IMG/VR virus record: IMGVR_UViG_3300030503_000566
Coordinates: 21,558-85,557 of that record
Length of the DNA: 64,000 nucleotides
Origin: a virus
Strand: one strand, 5' to 3'
Numbering within the stretch: the stretch's first letter is position 1; every line of letters begins with the position of its first letter. A program made the position numbers and the translations under genes. The notes below the pieces were generated by a model. That model was not told where the DNA came from. It did no database searches and saw only the letters and a program-made list of their open reading frames with translations. Shown here piece by piece: positions 8,057 through 15,453 of this stretch.

Positions 8057-9220
8057 TTAAATATGGAGTTTTTCTATTTCTTCTTTAGCTTTTATAGAGT
8101 CCTTTGGATTTCTTATACATATCTCCTGTATAGTGGCTATAGGGAGGGAGAAGTTACCTGCAAAGGTAGCATTTTCCTCATAAAATAAATCAAAATATGC
8201 TTTTATTTCTCTGTTGGTAGAGTAGGGGATTTCTTCTCTAATATCTACTCTACCATCTCTTAATAATGCAGGATCAAGCTTCTCTATATGATTGGTTGTC
8301 ATCATTATAACAGCACCATGCCTGCTAAAAGGACCATCTATACAGTTTAATAATCCCCCCAATGGTACGAAAGGCTTCTCATCCTCAAAAGCTCTATCAA
8401 TGTCTTCTAATAAGAGAATCCCATTACTAGGAACTAAGGAGAAAAGTTTCACTATTTCCTGTGCCGTTTTAACTGAAGTTAAATCAATTATATAGATATC
8501 TTTCTCCATACTTTTTGCTACAGATAAACAAAGAGAAGTCTTTCCTGTTCCCGGAGGCCCATAAAGACAATAGCATCTCTTATAAGGAATTCCTCTCTCT
8601 AGATACCATTTCTCCTGAGATTCAAACATTTCTAAATCCTCAAGAATTTTAGTACCTTTATCTTCAGGATACACCAAAGTTTTAATGTCCTTAGGGAACA
8701 CCTCTACCCTCTCACTCATAAAATCACTATAGGTATCCTTAGTACTAAACACACCCACTGCTCCTTTTTTTCTGTTCTTTGAATATTTCTTTGCGACATA
8801 AGCTAAAAGGTTTTCGATATTCCTTTTTGCTTTGTAACCTCTGATAGTTATTGTATGAAATGAAAAACCAAAGTCGGTTACCCTCTGGAGTTCTTTTTCT
8901 GCACTTGTAATAAACAACCTTTTACCCTCATATCTTATGCTGAAGAAGTCATTATTCTGCTTATAAGTCAGCTTAGGAACTGTAGCATATTTCTCTAGTT
9001 TTGCCGAAACATTATTAAATTTATTACTATAGTTCTCCTGCAACCACCTTGAAAAGCTATCATATATTAGGTTTTCTTCAGACAAAACCACTCTATATAC
9101 AAATTTTGCTTTTATTTTAGAGAGAAGGGTGAAGTGTAGGCTCTTCAATTGTGAAATTGCAGTAGCTCCAACCGAACCTATAAGTAAAAGAGCATATGGA
9201 TTACTTAATATTTGATGCAT
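8057..9220 (-). CDS. BCS1-like AAA+ ATPase with N-terminal membrane anchor
   Basis: A 387-residue AAA+ protein. A hydrophobic segment at residues 8-24 is followed by a BCS1-type middle domain and an ATPase: Walker A GPPGTGKT (221-228), Walker B LLLEDID (269-274), sensor 1 MMTTNH and an arginine-finger region LLRDGRVD. The order of anchor, middle domain and AAA matches BCS1, which moves folded proteins across mitochondrial membranes, and bacterial/phage relatives of unknown substrate. The gene directly precedes PolB (2-base gap) in transcription order. A role in membrane-linked remodelling during infection is inferred only. Confidence 0.85.
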   Translation of the reverse strand: MHQILSNPYALLLIGSVGATAISQLKSLHFTLLSKIKAKFVYRVVLSEENLIYDSFSRWLQENYSNKFNNVSAKLEKYATVPKLTYKQNNDFFSIRYEGKRLFITSAEKELQRVTDFGFSFHTITIRGYKAKRNIENLLAYVAKKYSKNRKKGAVGVFSTKDTYSDFMSERVEVFPKDIKTLVYPEDKGTKILEDLEMFESQEKWYLERGIPYKRCYCLYGPPGTGKTSLCLSVAKSMEKDIYIIDLTSVKTAQEIVKLFSLVPSNGILLLEDIDRAFEDEKPFVPLGGLLNCIDGPFSRHGAVIMMTTNHIEKLDPALLRDGRVDIREEIPYSTNREIKAYFDLFYEENATFAGNFSLPIATIQEICIRNPKDSIKAKEEIEKLHI

Positions 9221-9238
9221 CCGGCTTATATTTTAATT

Positions 9239-9745
9239 TTACTGATTATATTGAAAATCCTCAAGGTTTTTGAAATCTTGCTTCTCCCAATCTACAGGTT
9301 CCCACTTCTTAGGTTTCTTATTTGAAAGCACTCTGTTATTCCATATCTTTAGTGAGTTAATAATACCCGGTAGGAGCTTAAGATTTGTTAACGAACTCTT
9401 ATATTGAGTAATGGCATCTAATGCTTTTACACATACTATTGTGTTGGTTACATAAGAACCTTCCCAGAATCTATCTCCTTTTATCTGATATATATTATGT
9501 AGCTCACTCTGGGTAGAGGATAGAATTGCTGCCCACACTATGTTATCTTCAACTTTAAATATCAATGCTGGATGAGTGCCTAGTATATTAAACATAAACA
9601 CATCACCTACCTGTAGTGTTGAAATAGTTCCTCCTACTCTTCTACCTGTAATCTCAAAAGTCATCATCATACCCCTAACCTCTTCCGTACTCCAATTTTG
9701 CCGTGTACCTAACCTAGATAAAAACCTATTCATATTGTCTTCCAT
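9239..9745 (-). CDS. PemK/MazF-like SH3-barrel protein (tentative)
   Basis: A 168-residue protein. Residues 44-130 follow the strand order of the PemK/MazF/Kid fold: LQVGDVFMFNI, HPALIFKVEDNIVWAAIL, then a Ser-rich loop and NTIVCVKALDAIT, where MazF proteins have their second conserved strand pair. No antitoxin partner is adjacent. The catalytic Arg/Thr pair cannot be placed with certainty, so it may be a non-toxic relative. A start four codons later (MNRFLSR) is equally possible. Confidence 0.45.
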   Translation of the reverse strand: MEDNMNRFLSRLGTRQNWSTEEVRGMMMTFEITGRRVGGTISTLQVGDVFMFNILGTHPALIFKVEDNIVWAAILSSTQSELHNIYQIKGDRFWEGSYVTNTIVCVKALDAITQYKSSLTNLKLLPGIINSLKIWNNRVLSNKKPKKWEPVDWEKQDFKNLEDFQYNQ

Positions 9746-9772
9746 GTTAATCTTTTGTTTATGTAGTTAAAT

Positions 9773-9825
9773 AAAAGTAGGAAGTCTAGAGAGACCTCCC
9801 TTGATAGTCTTTAGACCCTGCTTTT
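9773..9825 (-). terminator. intrinsic terminator, leftward
   Basis: Read leftward, AAAGCAGG pairs with CCTACTTT around an inner stem made by GTCTAAAGAC and GTCTCTCTAGAC, followed by TTTTATTT. It lies directly after the stop codon of the 85-residue gene, separating the accessory region from the PolB operon. Confidence 0.65.
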
Positions 9826-10081
9826 AAAATTTTACATTTTTACCTTTGAGTGGGATTTTCTTACTTACATAGTTAAAGTATGATTGTGAGGGTTGATAAG
9901 AATAATAACCATTCACAATATGTACATTACCTTTATGAGTCTTTGACATACCTTTCCTTATTATAACCTCAATAAGGGGAGTCTCATAAACTGGTTCCGA
10001 AGGTCTACCCCACCCTGAGAGAAAGGGTGGGTGTATCCTGTAAAACATTGATCTCTTTACTCTGTTAATGGATACTGACAT
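9824..10081 (-). CDS. hypothetical basic protein, 85 aa
   Basis: A strongly basic protein (many Lys and Arg at both ends, with the C-terminus KKIPLKGKNVKF). No membrane segment or cysteine motif. The basic charge could suit nucleic-acid binding, but nothing in the sequence proves it. It is the last gene before a strong leftward terminator. Confidence 0.58.
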   Translation of the reverse strand: MSVSINRVKRSMFYRIHPPFLSGWGRPSEPVYETPLIEVIIRKGMSKTHKGNVHIVNGYYSYQPSQSYFNYVSKKIPLKGKNVKF

Positions 10082-10104
10082 ATGTTGGATATTTAGTTTG
10101 GTGA

Positions 10105-10551
10105 CTACTTAATACCATGAAGCTTACAAAGCTCCAAAAATCTACTTTTGGTTATAACCCTCTCCAAAATTAATTCCCTCGAAATTATATCTCCTCCTGT
10201 TCCCCTGTAATAAGGAGTGCCTTTAGGTATTGTACACTCTATAAGTCTTATAGAATAGCCTCTATTAAAGATGCTGCTTCTATTCTTATAATGCTTTATC
10301 TTATTTAGATCAAATGAGTGCATACCTTGATCAGTCATGGAATATGGAGCATTTTCTAGGGGAAAATTATCATTAATATAGTGATAACCAAGCTCATACT
10401 TAAATGCAAAATGAACTGATATGAATTCCCTTCTTTTAAAAGGTGGTCCAAATGACTTATTGGCCTCTGGAACTCTCTTTAGTTTTTTATATACGGTGAT
10501 ATCCCCTTTTGCTATTTTTGCTATAGGGGACCCTTTTCTGTCTAAACACAT
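10105..10551 (-). CDS. hypothetical protein, 148 aa
   Basis: The protein starts MCLDRKGSPIAKIAKGDITVYK, a style seen in conserved hypotheticals of Bacteroidetes phages. A central region is rich in aromatic residues (FAFKYELGYHY) and the C-terminus contains PKGTPYYRGTGGDIISREL, which looks like a surface loop plus helix. No catalytic motif is recognised. Confidence 0.6.
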   Translation of the reverse strand: MCLDRKGSPIAKIAKGDITVYKKLKRVPEANKSFGPPFKRREFISVHFAFKYELGYHYINDNFPLENAPYSMTDQGMHSFDLNKIKHYKNRSSIFNRGYSIRLIECTIPKGTPYYRGTGGDIISRELILERVITKSRFLELCKLHGIK

Positions 10552-10553
10552 TA

Positions 10554-10883
10554 TTAAAAGTTTAAGTTTTTAGTGAGTTGATACTCCCTCTCCCACTCTT
10601 TAACCATCTCCATAGTGAGAGGGGTACCCCCTAATGTAGCAAACCTTGTTACGTTCCAGTAGGGCTCTATCATAGTAGTTCCTAATATAGGATGAGCTAT
10701 TGGAACTTTTGGATTATTAATCTCATTAAGAAGAATACCGCTATTTCCCTCACTGTTTTTAGCTATTATCTCTCTTACTGTATATAGGACATCTTGTAAG
10801 GGATGAGTAACCCCCCAGTGTACCCAAAAGGCTAATTGGTCGGCTGTAAACTTTGCATCTACACATATTATTTGCTCATCCAT
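10554..10883 (-). CDS. hypothetical protein, 109 aa
   Basis: The chosen start is MDEQIICVDAKF at 10883. The frame stays open to 10952, but that extension would read through the intrinsic terminator at 10891-10926, so it is rejected. The protein has a Trp/His-rich segment (AFWVHWGVTHPL) and two PI-containing loops, and ends in a charged helix. Function unknown. Confidence 0.6.
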   Translation of the reverse strand: MDEQIICVDAKFTADQLAFWVHWGVTHPLQDVLYTVREIIAKNSEGNSGILLNEINNPKVPIAHPILGTTMIEPYWNVTRFATLGGTPLTMEMVKEWEREYQLTKNLNF

Positions 10884-10890
10884 AATAAGT

Positions 10891-10926
10891 AAATTGAAAA
10901 ATAGGAGGATATCAAGTCCTCCTATT
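10891..10926 (-). terminator. intrinsic terminator, leftward
   Basis: A ten-base perfect stem: read leftward, AATAGGAGGA pairs with TCCTCCTATT over a 7-base loop, followed by TTTCAATTT. It directly follows the stop codon of the membrane-protein gene at 10930. It also decides the start of the next gene. Confidence 0.8.
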
Positions 10927-10929
10927 GAG

Positions 10930-11283
10930 TTAAACTTTTTCGGTTTCTTCAATCTTTTTTAAATCCTCCTCATTGGGCAATTCAGGAACTTTATTCCTTA
11001 TGTTACCAACGTGGGCTACAAGTGCCTCTCCAAAAGGGATAGTTCCTATACCATGAACACCAAATCCAACAATCTCTCCAATATAATGGATAATATATAT
11101 ATCCCCCGTCAGATGGGAGATAACAACACCTATAGTCATCATAATAATACCTGCACCCATTCTATGATGTAAAGTGTGATCCTCACCTATTAGATGTATA
11201 CAGATAATCCTTGGAATATCTATTTTCAGCAGGGTTTTTTTTCTGTTGGATTTAGTTGGGGGAGGGCGCTTGTTTTTGGTCAT
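10930..11283 (-). CDS. hypothetical membrane protein, 117 aa
   Basis: A basic N-terminus (KNKRPPPTKSNRKK) is followed by a Met/Ile/Gly-rich hydrophobic core with two probable spans (about residues 40-62 and 65-90) and a charged C-terminal tail. Histidines are frequent between the spans. It could be an inner-membrane protein of infected cells; no family is recognised. Confidence 0.55.
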   Translation of the reverse strand: MTKNKRPPPTKSNRKKTLLKIDIPRIICIHLIGEDHTLHHRMGAGIIMMTIGVVISHLTGDIYIIHYIGEIVGFGVHGIGTIPFGEALVAHVGNIRNKVPELPNEEDLKKIEETEKV

Positions 11284-11309
11284 AGTTTTGCTTTTGATGA
11301 TGGTTGATT

Positions 11310-11759
11310 TTATTTATTTTTCCTACTCTCGCCGGGTTTTCCATTAATTTCCTCTGATTCTCTGATAATCTTTTTAATAGGATCTTCCTCCACATTCCCT
11401 GCTTGGAGACCTCCCAACTCTACTTTCAAAACATTTATTTTTGGCCCCCCACTCCTACCTGTTGTGATTGCTAGATAACCTCCAAAAGCATACATAGCAA
11501 GAGCTAATTCAGTGGGGGTTTTGCATTGTTCAGATATTTCTGTAATGCAAGGAATAGCAAGGGTATATTTCCCAATCTTTTTGTCCTCGCCAGTAGCACT
11601 ATCAAAAGCTTTTATAATCATCCCTGTAATTTCAGAACCTCTCTCATTAGAAATTCCAAAGAAAGAAAGTATAGAGCCCTCAAGGTCTAGAGAGTCAGGA
11701 TTATATACTTTACCTATAGTGAGATCAAAACCCTCGGGAACATTTTCAGTACCTTTCAT
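11310..11759 (-). CDS. paralogue family member 1 (LG-[IV]-x(3)-R family)
   Basis: A 149-residue protein and one of five related genes between 11.3 and 15.0 kb. The shared core is FFGISNERGSEITGMI, a charged middle region, then a helix TELALAMYAFGGYLA. This copy has an extra N-terminal segment and a Gly/Lys-rich tail. All copies are leftward and separated by unrelated small genes. An 11-base tandem repeat lies just upstream of its start. Function unknown; the small size and multiplication suggest structural or host-interaction duty. Confidence 0.65.
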   Translation of the reverse strand: MKGTENVPEGFDLTIGKVYNPDSLDLEGSILSFFGISNERGSEITGMIIKAFDSATGEDKKIGKYTLAIPCITEISEQCKTPTELALAMYAFGGYLAITTGRSGGPKINVLKVELGGLQAGNVEEDPIKKIIRESEEINGKPGESRKNK

Positions 11760-11763
11760 AACT

Positions 11764-11806
11764 GATTGATTTATAGTTGATTTATAGTTGATTTATAGTT
11801 GATTAA
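11764..11806. repeat. 11-bp tandem repeat, about 3.7 copies
   Basis: The unit TTGATTTATAG repeats head to tail and ends in TTGATTAATA. It sits between the start codon of the gene at 11759 and the gene-free stretch to the right, that is, within the leader of that leftward gene. Confidence 0.85.
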
Positions 11807-11814
11807 TAATTCAC

Positions 11815-12020
11815 AAATTGTAAATAAAAAGAGAGCCTAGCGTTAATGTCTTTATAAAATTAAGTATAATAGAGCTATCTTCGGTGTTTACGGCTGTTAA
11901 CCTACCGATCCCTATGTGGATAAATATCCTCTAAGTACTTTCGAGAGTTTCTCTTATTATAGAAATTGAGTATATTGCAGGCTCACACTGCTAAGGCTCC
12001 TTTACGTATCCCTACTAAGG
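11815..12020 (-). ncRNA. candidate structured leader or small RNA
   Basis: A 200-base stretch with no convincing gene. Read leftward it can form several local stems: GAGA/TCTC, GGATA/TATCC, and a nested ATAG/CTAT plus CGGT/ACCG element, ending near CTCTCTTTTTATTT, a T-rich exit. The T-arm-like CTCTCGAAAG element does not build a cloverleaf. It could be a leader RNA of the 149-residue gene or an independent small RNA. Hand folding only. Confidence 0.3.
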
Positions 12021-12024
12021 AAGA

Positions 12025-12087
12025 TTAGAATAATACTATAACTGCTACATAAGCAGCCAGCATTACTACAATTATTAGATTCTTCAT
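12025..12087 (-). CDS. single-span micro-protein, 20 aa
   Basis: ATG at 12087, TAA at 12025. After MKN the peptide is almost wholly hydrophobic (LIIVVMLAAYVAVIVLF). It starts one base after the stop codon of the preceding leftward gene, the spacing expected of an operon gene. Very short, so coding is uncertain. Confidence 0.35.
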   Translation of the reverse strand: MKNLIIVVMLAAYVAVIVLF

Positions 12088-12088
12088 A

Positions 12089-12535
12089 TTAAATTACTTG
12101 TTTTTGAAGGTCGATTTGAGCAATTGTGTCCTCTGCAATATCAAAAGCTTTTAGTGAGAGGGCTACCTCTTTCTTTATAATATAACAAGGGCAAGAAAAG
12201 GCACCAAACATTAAACCTACCATACCTCCAGTAAGATATTCAGGATAAAGTTTGCTCATTTCTGTCTCTATAGGTGAGTGTATAACTATGGGGTGGACAA
12301 TTCTTAAGTCCTCTTTTAGAGCTTCGAGATCTTTAGATGCGTTTAGAGCAATTTGCATTCCCTTATTAATAAACTCTTTTCGTCCGAATACCTCAATACC
12401 TTTAGAATTACCTTGGATAAAGGTTCCTGCCTCTGTGATAAACACAACAGAAAAGCCCTCACATGTAATACCATTGACTATTTGCTGTGATATTTCAATC
12501 TCTTCTCCGGTGTCTTCTAATATTATCTTTTTCAT
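12089..12535 (-). CDS. hypothetical protein, 148 aa
   Basis: Start MKKIILEDTGEEIEIS at 12535; the longer open frame to 12604 would cross a terminator hairpin and is rejected. The first half is beta-rich (EGFSVVFITEAGTFIQ). The second half has a Gly-rich hydrophobic stretch and FSCPCYIIKKEVALSL with a CxC pair. No known family is recognised. Confidence 0.6.
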   Translation of the reverse strand: MKKIILEDTGEEIEISQQIVNGITCEGFSVVFITEAGTFIQGNSKGIEVFGRKEFINKGMQIALNASKDLEALKEDLRIVHPIVIHSPIETEMSKLYPEYLTGGMVGLMFGAFSCPCYIIKKEVALSLKAFDIAEDTIAQIDLQKQVI

Positions 12536-12559
12536 GAATTTTTCTGTTGGATGTGCTAA

Positions 12560-12595
12560 AATGAAAATAGGAGGAGGGATACCGCCCTCCCCCCC
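12560..12595 (-). terminator. intrinsic terminator, leftward
   Basis: Read leftward, GGAGGG and CCCTCC enclose a 6-base loop (CGGTAT), extended by further G/C pairs, followed by TATTTTCATTTT. It follows the end of the 127-residue paralogue gene and overlaps the discarded N-terminal extension of the next gene. Confidence 0.65.
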
Positions 12596-12613
12596 ATAAA
12601 TCAAGCTGGTTAA

Positions 12614-12997
12614 CTAACTGTTATCATCATTGTCAGAGAGGGGACTGAAATCTTCTCCGTCCCCCTCACCTTTTCCCAAAGAGGCTAAAAGTGAAGAGAG
12701 AGGATTTTCACCACCCTCCTGATCTTCAAAACCACTTTGGTCATCATTCATGCCAATACCGTGGCCTATAGCCCATGCTGCAAAAAGCCTTTCACTCTCC
12801 ATGGGTAGGCCTACTGCTGCATTCCACACAGCACCTTTGATATTCTCTCCAAAACCATCAACTTTGGCACCCGCATTAATGAGGGCGACAATCTCTGTGG
12901 CACGGTCATTACTTACCCCAAGGTTCTCCCTTACATCTTCTGAGGTGGGGTTTGCGAGTGTAAATGCAGAGGCGACTGATGCTGTTGCTGTGTTCAT
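12614..12997 (-). CDS. paralogue family member 2
   Basis: A 127-residue acidic member of the five-gene family: VRENLGVSNDRATEIVALI, then ERLFAAWAIGHGIG in place of the NELA helix, and a long Gly/Asp/Ser tail. It is richer in Ala and slightly higher in GC than its neighbours. The acidic tail, GEDFSPLSDNDDNS, resembles that of member 3. It ends at a terminator. Confidence 0.65.
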   Translation of the reverse strand: MNTATASVASAFTLANPTSEDVRENLGVSNDRATEIVALINAGAKVDGFGENIKGAVWNAAVGLPMESERLFAAWAIGHGIGMNDDQSGFEDQEGGENPLSSLLASLGKGEGDGEDFSPLSDNDDNS

Positions 12998-13081
12998 TTT
13001 TCTGTTTTAAAATTGTTAATGAAAATTAATAAAAAAGGAAAGATTTAATGATTTCTGCTATTTGATTACTGTAACAAAGGA

Positions 13082-13414
13082 CTAATTACCATCATCCTCC
13101 AAATCATTATCAGTAATAGCACCGCCTAAGGCTGCTGCTAATGCTGCAAGGGGGTTTTGAGAATTCTGGCGATCTGCCATAAAACAACCAAAGATAAACA
13201 TGGTAAAAGCCAATTCATTGTGATTAGTAGTACTCGAAGCTACTATTGCCATTCTCTCAGAGATATCAAATTCATCTCCCTCAGCATTTTCTTCAATAAT
13301 ACCGCAAAGTTCATCTCTGCGAGTATCCTCAATACCAAGGGTCTCCGCAATGTACTTTCTGTTGGGTGTTAATGTAAGGCTGATTTTTTCTCCTGTTTGA
13401 GTGTTCGTTTCCAT
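13082..13414 (-). CDS. paralogue family member 3
   Basis: A 110-residue protein with the family core IAETLGIEDTRRDELCGII, a middle segment FDISERMAIVA, and HNELAFTMFIFGCFMA, then an Ala-rich helix (LAALAAALGGAI) and an acidic end. The start ATG is preceded by a long A-rich leader. Unknown function. Confidence 0.65.
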   Translation of the reverse strand: METNTQTGEKISLTLTPNRKYIAETLGIEDTRRDELCGIIEENAEGDEFDISERMAIVASSTTNHNELAFTMFIFGCFMADRQNSQNPLAALAAALGGAITDNDLEDDGN

Positions 13415-13441
13415 TTTACTGGTTTTTGTTTGTTATGAAAA

Positions 13442-13729
13442 TTAATCGTCTCCTAAAGTTGTCTCAACTATACCTCTCTTAAAATGCTTAGTACCAAAAT
13501 AATACATGCAATAAGAGAGTTCATTTGCATTATCAGCTATTTGCTGAATACCAGCCATAATAGTGAGGTTTGTGGGATTTGGACTGAGAACTACCTCCAA
13601 ATTGACAGCCTCTTCTAATTTTCTCCTTCTATGAGGGAGTATTCCTAACATAGTAGGCAAATCTGAGTTTTGATCCCCATTTGCAATGATTAAACCCAGA
13701 TTCTTTCTTCTAAGCAATGTAGAGTGCAT
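13442..13729 (-). CDS. paralogue family member 4
   Basis: A 95-residue, more divergent copy: LPTMLGILPHRRRKLEEAV, then IQQIADNANELSYCMYYFG. The N-terminus is basic rather than acidic, unlike members 2 and 3. Its spacing within the row of paralogues suggests tandem duplication followed by divergence. Confidence 0.6.
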   Translation of the reverse strand: MHSTLLRRKNLGLIIANGDQNSDLPTMLGILPHRRRKLEEAVNLEVVLSPNPTNLTIMAGIQQIADNANELSYCMYYFGTKHFKRGIVETTLGDD

Positions 13730-13740
13730 ATAGTTGGTTT

Positions 13741-14070
13741 TTAGTGTAATGTATTACTTTTACTAAAGTCAAGGATAAATCCTTCACCGTTCATTATAGG
13801 GATAAGATAGCTGTTTTTATTGTTTTTATTGTTATTAATAAGGTATCCTCGATCCTGAAGAGCTTTCTTTTCTATTAAAGTATCCTCTTTTGGGTTATAG
13901 ATATTGAAGGTATCATCTATCCAACCTGTAGCAACTGTATCTCCATATTTAACATTAAGTACCGTTTGAGAAACTATTATGTACTTACTATGTTGAGATC
14001 TTTTACACTCAAATAAAAATAAAAGGCTAATAAGAAATGTTAGCGTCAAATAAAACTTTGTTGATTGCAC
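13741..14070 (-). CDS. exported or membrane-anchored hypothetical protein, 109 aa
   Basis: A hydrophobic N-terminus (FYLTLTFLISLLFLFECKRS) acts as signal peptide or anchor; the cysteine at residue 22 could be a lipoprotein acceptor, although the FEC box is not canonical. The rest is a soluble beta-rich domain with an Asn/Lys-rich loop. It should face the periplasm. Confidence 0.6.
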   Translation of the reverse strand: MQSTKFYLTLTFLISLLFLFECKRSQHSKYIIVSQTVLNVKYGDTVATGWIDDTFNIYNPKEDTLIEKKALQDRGYLINNNKNNKNSYLIPIMNGEGFILDFSKSNTLH

Positions 14071-14074
14071 GAAA

Positions 14075-14404
14075 TCATTTTTTTGATGGTATATATAGGT
14101 AAGATCCTGAATAGGTTACTCCATCCCACTTAAGATCTTCGTCTATCTCCAATCCTGTTTCCGCATTAAAATCCCACTCTGGCATTTGTGAAAATTCAGG
14201 AACATTAAGAAGACCCAAGGCTTGGAGGGTTTGCCTTATCTCTTTTAAAACCTCTTCTTTTGACCTAGGGACTGATACAGTAATAATCTTATCGTCTCTT
14301 CTAATCACAATGCACTTTATTCCTACAATTCCTGCTAGGAATCTCTCGACTATATCCCCCACCTCTAATTCATCTAGCTGTTCTCTTGTCGCTTTTGTAT
14401 GCAT
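14075..14404 (-). CDS. hypothetical protein, 109 aa
   Basis: The N-terminal part has a compact beta pattern (LEVGDIVERFLAGIVGIKCIVIRRDDKI split by turns), resembling SH3-like barrels. A charged helix follows (KEEVLKEIRQTLQALGLL) and the C-terminus is Trp/Asp-rich. Function unknown. Confidence 0.6.
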   Translation of the reverse strand: MHTKATREQLDELEVGDIVERFLAGIVGIKCIVIRRDDKIITVSVPRSKEEVLKEIRQTLQALGLLNVPEFSQMPEWDFNAETGLEIDEDLKWDGVTYSGSYLYIPSKK

Positions 14405-14405
14405 A

Positions 14406-14675
14406 TTAAAGATATTCAGTTATAATACAAGTAGTCATAGGGATAGTCTTTTTTATAGCTTTCCCTTGCTCATTTACTCCTGTAATTTGTAAGGTGTATT
14501 GGTAAAAGCCCTTCAGTGGGTCATATACACCCTTATCCACAGTGATCTTATCCTCATTTGGTGGAGTGATAACCTCATTTATTAGCCCACTCATGAAATC
14601 CCTCTCATCAGGATAGCTAACCTCTACTCTCTCAATAGTGTCCTGATCTTTGTAATATACATTAACATAAATCAT
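14406..14675 (-). CDS. hypothetical protein, 89 aa
   Basis: A small beta-rich protein beginning MIYVNVYYKDQDTIERVEV, with a Thr-rich C-terminus. It has one base between its stop and the next start, so it is cotranslated with the 109-residue gene. No family recognised. Confidence 0.58.
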   Translation of the reverse strand: MIYVNVYYKDQDTIERVEVSYPDERDFMSGLINEVITPPNEDKITVDKGVYDPLKGFYQYTLQITGVNEQGKAIKKTIPMTTCIITEYL

Positions 14676-14686
14676 AATTATGAATT

Positions 14687-15001
14687 TTACAGTCCAAATA
14701 TATCTCTAAAAGCATCTGAGGTGTAATTTACCTTTGCCTTGGCTAGCTGTATAGCACTTATGACTACTGTTGATATGACATAGCTAATAAAACACAATTC
14801 TTCAGGTGTTTCGGGGGAAGCCTTTTTTATAAATTCTATTAATATATCTCCACTGTTAAGTTTATCCCCTTTCTTTGCATTATTAACAAAAGCGGCTGCT
14901 GCTTCAGCAATCTTATCAGTAAGTTCTGTATATCTTTCATCAGATAATCCGAGAGTTAAATACATATTTGATTGTCCTTTATTTAATGTGAGATTTATCA
15001 T
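14687..15001 (-). CDS. paralogue family member 5
   Basis: A 104-residue protein: NMYLTLGLSDERYTELTDKI, an Ala-rich helix, LIEFIKKASPETPEELCFI and a hydrophobic C-terminal helix. It matches the order of conserved positions of members 1 to 4 (LG-aliphatic, Arg, Glu-Leu, then Glu-Leu in a second helix). It is first in the transcript after the terminator at 15021-15061. Confidence 0.6.
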   Translation of the reverse strand: MINLTLNKGQSNMYLTLGLSDERYTELTDKIAEAAAAFVNNAKKGDKLNSGDILIEFIKKASPETPEELCFISYVISTVVISAIQLAKAKVNYTSDAFRDIFGL

Positions 15002-15020
15002 TTTGTTACTTTATACGTTA

Positions 15021-15061
15021 AAAATAAAAATGGGGGTAGTAGTTTTACCTACTTTCCCCCC
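15021..15061 (-). terminator. intrinsic terminator, leftward
   Basis: Read leftward: GGGGG, inner AGTAG/CTACT, CCCCC, then ATTTTTATTTTT. It lies between the genes at 15113 and 15001 and marks the end of the transcript coming from the right. Confidence 0.8.
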
Positions 15062-15112
15062 TAACACCTAACAAGCTCCTGAAAGGCACCCACCCATAAG
15101 AGAGCTATAATC

Positions 15113-15442
15113 TTAACAGTTTTCGTTAATTCTTTTGAGTTTTAGCTTTACTATAGGTATACCAATGAGGCTTACTTTTGCTTCTTCTGATATTCTATTA
15201 ATATCCTCTATACTATACGATTTTTTCCAAGGCTTTAGATTTGGACCAACTTCCCCCCATCTATAGGGAATTTTATATTTCTGACCCCCCTCATCCCAAA
15301 TAAAGAGAAAAGTACTCCCAACCTCGGAACGATATCCCTTCCTTTTAAGAGCCTGATATAGAGGACATTGCTCAGAACCATAATATCCATGATTAGCATC
15401 CCTAAAATCCTCAGGTGTTATAGTTACCTTAATTGATGACAT
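15113..15442 (-). CDS. hypothetical protein, 109 aa
   Basis: The sequence contains YGSEQCPLYQALKRKGY followed by short beta strands and a basic C-terminus (VKLKLKRINENC). A pattern of one Cys near an aromatic helix and a terminal Cys is visible. The style is common in crAss-like accessory genes. Not recognised further. Confidence 0.58.
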   Translation of the reverse strand: MSSIKVTITPEDFRDANHGYYGSEQCPLYQALKRKGYRSEVGSTFLFIWDEGGQKYKIPYRWGEVGPNLKPWKKSYSIEDINRISEEAKVSLIGIPIVKLKLKRINENC

Positions 15443-15453
15443 AAATTAATATT

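Noticed and set aside
10884-10952. N-terminal extension of the gene at 10554
   Set aside because: The extension would translate a strong terminator hairpin that ends the preceding gene.
12536-12604. N-terminal extension of the gene at 12089
   Set aside because: It covers a terminator hairpin and has the composition of noncoding DNA; the internal MKKIIL start is better.
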